A model generated the notes under the pieces. It searched no databases and had not been told where the DNA came from. It saw only the letters and a list, made by a program, of their open reading frames with translations. DNA of 64,000 nucleotides, taken from positions 67,672,792-67,736,791 of the forward strand of contig CATQJL010000305.1 in assembly GCA_958299035.1 (NCBI GenBank), written 5' to 3'. Source of the stretch: Cylicocyclus nassatus. Taxonomy: Eukaryota; Nematoda; Chromadorea; Rhabditida; Strongylidae. How positions within the stretch are numbered: the stretch's first letter is position 1; every line of letters starts with the position of its first letter. Both the position numbers and the translations under genes were made by a program. Below are positions 59,176 through 64,000 of this stretch, piece after piece.

Positions 59176-59177
59176 GT

Positions 59178-59246
59178 TGCTAGACGGAGTCGAACCACGG
59201 CCGCCTGGGTGTAATCCCAATCACTTGCCCGTTCGACCAAACCGGC
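59178..59246 (-). other. tRNA-like segment with A and B boxes (SINE or tRNA pseudogene)
   Basis: On the minus strand it carries TGGTCGAACGGGC (59227-59239, good A-box match) and GGTTCGACTCC (59186-59196, perfect B-box match), with a TGGG/CCCA stem between them where an anticodon arm would be. The would-be acceptor ends do not pair, so it is not a functional tRNA. It joins directly to a foldback arm, as expected of a tRNA-derived SINE head or a captured tRNA pseudogene. Confidence 0.55.
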
Positions 59247-59429
59247 ACAAGTGACCACTTTTTCAAGAATGCACTTGTTTATAATGTCCAGGAAGTGATC
59301 CGCATCCAGATCAATAGCTCGTTGGATGATAGGCTGAGGCGCGATGAGATCACCCCCAGCCCGCGTCAAGAGAGATGCCCTGATGGGGGGGGGGGGTTTA
59401 CTACGGGCCCTTCTCTTTCGCTGCACTGC

Positions 59430-60298
59430 TATTAGGGTGATCGGGAAGTAATGGGACACTTCGAATTTTTTTCTGAAATTTCGATAATTTTTTCTGATAG
59501 ATGACAAAGAACCAGCGGTAAAGATACATTTGTATGAAGTGGTCTTCGCATGTTATCCTGGCAGCAACTTGCACTCGAACCCTACAATCTTTCGCGCGGC
59601 GATTCAAAAAAGGCAAACAGAATTTTTTGAATGCCATCCGAGTTTGTGCTGCAGTACCTCAAGTCCCTGAGCGTATGATATACCATTCGAAAGTGCTTTC
59701 CAAGCATTTTCTAACGATCGCTTGATGCAGAAACTGTTCATCATTTTGTATAAAAGAGGCAGATTATCCATAAAAACGGAATATTTGGCGCATATTTTCG
59801 GGCTAGAAAACGTATTTTGTCCACAATTTTTTGAAAGCGAGGTTTTCTCAGGTAAATTGTGAACGGATACGTATGGATAGAGTAAACAGCTCTATTAGAT
59901 GCCATTCATCAAAGGTGAACCCATTCGATCAACTCGATGAGAGACTAAATATCTCAACTAATACTTGATGCTATATCTTCCGTTGCAAGCGTTGGGACTA
60001 TCAGGCTATCGTGGATTTGTGACAATCCCCTAACCCATCGCAGCACATATATTGTTGGCAGCCTCACTTGTTTTACCTCGGCGTTGCTGCTTCAAGTTCG
60101 AAATTACTTTGAATGACGAGCTTAGATTTTGAGCACTTATGAACACGACGTCATGTGACAATGCCTATCTGTAGACCTCGATCAGAAGATTTTGGTATGC
60201 ACTAACATCTCCCAAAACTTGGGCGTTCAATTGATTTTTCTGTTTAAGAAAGCTACATTTGCACTTTAAGGTTCCATTACTTTCCGATCATTCTAATA
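59430..60298. mobile_element. Mariner-like element (865 bp) with TA duplication
   Basis: The left end TTAGGGTGATCGGGAAGTAA (from 59432) matches the complemented right end TTAGAATGATCGGAAAGTAA (to 60296). TA flanks both. No transposase was recognised. The interior includes GGATAGAGTAAACAGCTCTA (near 59876), possibly a diverged form of the shared module. Confidence 0.8.
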
Positions 60299-63060
60299 GA
60301 AGTTACGGAATGAAAAAAAAACTATTAGCCTCAGAAAAACACTCAGCTAAGTAGTACCTTCGCACTATAATGTCTAGGATAGTTCACTTTCTATAATTTG
60401 GCAAACTAGCGCAATCGTGTTCGTTGAACGCAGTATAATTTACATGGAAAAAAGGCTTTTCGGCGAATACACGCCATCATTCCATCTGCTAAGCGAGATG
60501 TTGCGATCTTTGATGTTAAGATCGCGAATCTTTAGAGGACAGCTTTCATGCTCGATCAAAGGTGTTCGTAAAGCTGGGGTTGGTCAAGCTTTGATATGCA
60601 AATAAGCACTGCTGAATCAACTCACACAAGTTGTTTTCGATTCATCATCTAATAGCGAAAGAGCGGTCACGTAGCAAACATCACGAACAAATGACTAATA
60701 TAAACTATCGTAATGTCATAATTTTGCGAATTTTCAGGGTCACACATGATTTCGCCAATTGTATGAACATTGTATTTGCAAAAATTACCATAGAACTCGT
60801 AAACAGCAGAGCAGTTTTTTTTCAGGTGTTTCAATAATTGGAAGTTGCACCTGATAGTTACCAGTTTTGAAAGGTTGAAGATTGTAGGGTGACACAGCCA
60901 AGTACACAATTTTTTCTCTAGGATTTCGCTAATTGCCTAAGGTTGTTGGCTTTACAACAAATGTGTTTACTCAATCTGAATAGTGCAAAACCGTTCAAAA
61001 GAGCAGATTCTATCTCTGATATACTGCACTAATTTTCACGATTTGTGACTGCCAATGCAGTCAATTCTTCTTAATCAGCAAATTTGAAAAAATTACGTTA
61101 CGCAAAGAACTGACGGTCACATTCTACTTCGACTAGAGGATCTTCAGATCAGATCGACCATTTCGTATTACCTCAAGCACAAAGAAAATGCCGACATTCT
61201 AAATTTTCACAAAAACATCGTCTTCTCATCAAATCTAATGGCGAACCCCTATCGTGTTCTTTATTTATTTTCTGAAAGAAAATGAGATTGTTGACGATAA
61301 GTTTTTGGTTCGTGAATATTGCTCTAGTTTCGTAAAGATTTCAGCAATGATGCTAATAAGTTTTTTGGTTAGAAAAATTTTTGGATCAAACACAGTATAT
61401 AGGGTCTGACGGTGGGCATCTCAAAGTACAACTTTCATATATGAATGTTACCTTATTTTGAACAAAAAATCGGAAAGCTATTGAAGATCGATACTTCACG
61501 AGAAAGCTTGTATGAAAAATTCTAGAATGAATAATCTCATCAATTTTATACAAGAATTGAGAATTACAAGATCAAATACTATTATATTATTTGATGCTAA
61601 AATCAAACACTAAAATGATTTTGCGACAAAAATCCGTTTTAAAAAAACAATAAAACACCATTTCTGAGAAATAATGTCTATTCGGACAATACTTGTGCGT
61701 TGAATTTTATAGATAAATTTTGATGTTTGGGAATTCAAGAAAATTTTAGTGATATTAAGTTGGGCAAAGCTTGGCGTATGGAAAATGTAGAAGTCATTTT
61801 TATGAGGAAACATGTAGGATTGAATCTTGATCCGATAATAATTGATTTATGAACAACCGATCACATTGACACCCTACCTCCAAGAACTCTGCTGCGAGAA
61901 CACCTTATTGGCGAAGTTTTGTAATTATTTGGGATTGAAAGTCTCGATGTTTGGGGAACAACAAAAACTTGTTGTGACTTACCGCAAAGATCGATCAGCA
62001 GAATCTAGTACAACAAATCTCGCATTTTTGTGGAAAAAATTCCAAATTTTTTCCGCAAGAAAATCAATATAAAATTGTTCCTTTTAGCAGCCAGCCATAC
62101 TCCGCTAATTTTCATTCAGTGCTCCGTATGCATAAAAAATAAGAAATCTTCAGAATCATTCTATAATAAAGAATGAGAGCGTTTGTGCTTACATGTTGGC
62201 ATCTAATATGAATATGTGAAATCGAACAACAAATCTCTCAAACTGATAGACAATTGAAATCTAAGAGACACACAGACAACCGAATAAAATGTCGAATATA
62301 CGAGCTTAGGATACCAGGTTGATGGATAAGTCATCAGGAAGTGGTTTGAAAACGGATTTGGCTTCTACAACGAAGTGGGGACTCTTTTAGAGAACTACTT
62401 CGTTATAGTTTTTTAATTTTTTTAATTTTTAATAATTAATTTTTAAGTTTTTTTAAGAATTGGAAGCGCTCACAACCCACTGTTAATCGAGGCTCTCGAC
62501 CAGAAAGTCCTGAGATGGTCATAACATTTCGGAAAAAATAAGTGACCACCTCCAAAATACGCTAATCAAAGTACTGTTGCACTTTGGACTATAGGATCTA
62601 ACGCCGGTTTATACGTTTATAATAGCAAAATGTTTTGTTTCAAAACGGAAAAAATTACTGTCTGGTTCTGAATCCGTCAAATTTTTAAGGGTTATCAGCT
62701 AGCAAAGTTCTTGATTTTCGAAGGTCTGAAATGAATTTATGAATGCCGAATTTCCAAAATTAAAAAAAAAACGCTGGTGTTCTATAATTTCGTTTATTTT
62801 ATTTGTCTTCCTTCGTAGGTTTGTTATCCTCGCCCACCTCATTTTTCTTATCGCACTTTCTATGATTACTGAATGATTATTAATATGCTAATCTGACTAA
62901 TGAAGCACCACAAGTTAGATTTCCTTTTTTGTCAAATATTTGCGAGCAGCATGCACATCGCACACACTGATCAGCATCACATTCGTGATCGAGATTGTTT
63001 GCGCCGAAAAAACACTGAAGAGGATGCGGCGCTGACCGTTGCCCGCCCCCGGGATGTACC
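60299..63060. other. Intergenic upstream of the right-edge gene
   Basis: About 2.8 kb of AT-rich DNA with no supported gene. ORFs at 60417-60605, 60667-60909 and 61842-62072 lack motifs. A GC-rich patch (GCCCGCCCCCGGGATG, about 63041-63056) directly precedes the TATA-like box of the terminal gene. Confidence 0.45.
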
Positions 63061-63066
63061 TATAAA
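63061..63066 (+). promoter_or_regulatory. TATA-like box of the right-edge gene
   Basis: TATAAA lies 38 bp upstream of the ATG at 63099, just after a GC-rich patch. This spacing would place initiation a few bases before the ATG, giving a very short leader. An alternative is trans-splicing at CACAG near 63080-63084. Confidence 0.4.
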
Positions 63067-63098
63067 TTGGCGGTGAAATCACAGAAAGGACACACAAG

Positions 63099-64000
63099 AT
63101 GTCGCAAGCTCTTCTCTTCCTTGTTGGTCTTGTCGCTGCAATCAGCGCCAAGCCATTCTTCGGAGGACCTGTGAGTTTGCGCAAGAATTTCGATTGGTAG
63201 ATAGCTTGTATAATTATCAACTTATGAGATGTATCTATCAACTTATGAGATGTCTAAAAATACATTTTAGCTATTAAAGGACCTTGAATTCTTGTTAATT
63301 TTTCACCAGCAGACTTTCACATCAGTTTTTGCAAAAGTAGTCAATCACCTCGCAGCTGACGGACAGGCTATGAGGTCACAGCTGATTCCGCTGAAATAGT
63401 TTTTGTAAAAATGGTACCACATGTAGAGCACATGTTGGTGTCATAGGACAAAAGTTTTCCACCAGCAAAGATTCATTATCGTTCATTTTCGTGGCTGTTT
63501 TATGGTTTCGTAACTTGATGTGAAACCACTGATGATCTTACCAAACCCGAACCGGTTTCATGGTTTTGGAAAGTAAGTTTATGACTTTGATGCAATTCTC
63601 TGGAAATTTCACCGCACGTATTAATTAGAGGCTACTTTTTAATAATCAAAAAGTCCAATTAAAAGTAGAAAATAGTTTGAAAGCGTAACAGCCTGTTTTG
63701 GTATACAAAGTTGTTAGTGTCAGTTCGGTCCTCCACCTCCACCACCACCATGTGGACTTCCACCATTCATCGATGATCTGCCTGAAGATGCTCAGCAAAA
63801 GATTAGAGATATCTGGAAGGATTACAAGGAAGGCGAGAAGTGCTACAATGAGCATGGTCTGACCAGAGAAGTGGTAAGTTGGCTTTTACTGAATTTTTTG
63901 AGAAAATCTATGATTGTAATTTTCAGATGGATTCACTCCCACGTGAGGCTAAGAAAGCCATGCACAAGAATGGACCACCTCTTCCGCCACCGCTAAGAAA
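63099..64000 (+). CDS. Secreted proline-rich protein, possibly SXP/RAL-2-like; 3' end outside window
   Basis: Exons 63099-63170, 63724-63873 and 63927 onward are joined by introns with GTGAGT...GTCAG and GTAAGT...TTCAG ends; all junctions are in phase 0. The product begins with a signal peptide (MSQALLFLVGLVAAISA, cleavage likely before KPFFGGP). A Pro tract (FGPPPPPPPCG) follows, then LPPFIDDLPEDAQQKIRDIW, a charged helix-like stretch KDYKEGEKCYNEHGLTREV, then SLPREAKKAMHK and another Pro-rich segment (GPPLPPPL). Nematode secreted SXP/RAL-2 (DUF148) proteins share a proline-rich start followed by charged helices, so I suggest that family, but the diagnostic domain would lie beyond the window. 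The first intron is 553 bp and contains an 18-bp duplication. Gene structure is secure; the family is tentative. Confidence 0.85.

Noticed and set aside
59178..59246. A functional tRNA gene on the minus strand
   Set aside because: A and B boxes are good, but the acceptor stem does not pair and the anticodon and T stems are imperfect.

Overview
The window looks like nuclear DNA of a parasitic strongylid (hookworm-like) nematode. It is AT-rich. Its genes have short introns of about 45-55 nt with GT(A/G)AGT donors and TTNCAG acceptors. It carries nematode-type seven-transmembrane chemoreceptors, an RTE-clade retrotransposon of the type I know from hookworms, and a small secreted proline-rich protein gene. 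The species assignment is inference. I see no bacterial operons, CRISPR array, rRNA or intact tRNA gene.

Genes. Three paralogous seven-transmembrane receptors lie on the minus strand at 697-2178, 22695-26781 and 35198-43121. I assembled each exon by exon. All three read through without a stop and share exon lengths of 156, 123-126 and 210 nt for the TM2, TM3 and TM4-5 exons. They also share intron phases, and each keeps an Asn-Pro in TM7. They differ mainly in intron size: intron 3 is 45 nt in the first gene, about 1 kb in the second and 6.6 kb in the third. Transposon-like insertions fill the enlarged introns. On the plus strand there are two terminal exons of an unrecognised Ser/Thr/Lys-rich protein at 37034-37522, inside intron 3 of the third receptor. 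At the right edge is the start of a secreted proline-rich protein gene, 63099 to the window end, possibly SXP/RAL-2-like. A 33-codon single-membrane-span ORF (29912-30013) and an 85-codon ORF (46444-46701) are weak candidates.

Mobile DNA dominates the rest. A 5'-truncated, frameshifted RTE element occupies about 6740-9380 on the minus strand. A 345-bp element with TTAA target duplications is inserted cleanly in its coding region. Many foldback elements of 0.7-1 kb end in a common mariner-like sequence, roughly YTAGGYTGATGCRAAAGTTC, flanked by TA. One of them is nested inside the arm of another. Several unrelated-looking elements also share an internal hairpin word, AGAGCAAAGCAAGCTCT. Larger palindromic structures lie at 10.1-12.4 kb (GGGGATCCCC-rich), 14.4-15.4 kb (a mirrored array of ~119-bp repeats), 27.3-29.8 kb (a 2.5-kb palindrome with CGCGAAATTCCCGGAATT-like tails), 30.25-31.55 kb and 46.9-48.0 kb. 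Two tRNA-like segments with perfect Pol III B boxes lie inside or beside foldbacks.

The layout is thus a sparse chemoreceptor cluster that has been expanded mainly by small non-autonomous DNA elements. All boundaries were read by eye, so those of degenerate repeats are approximate.
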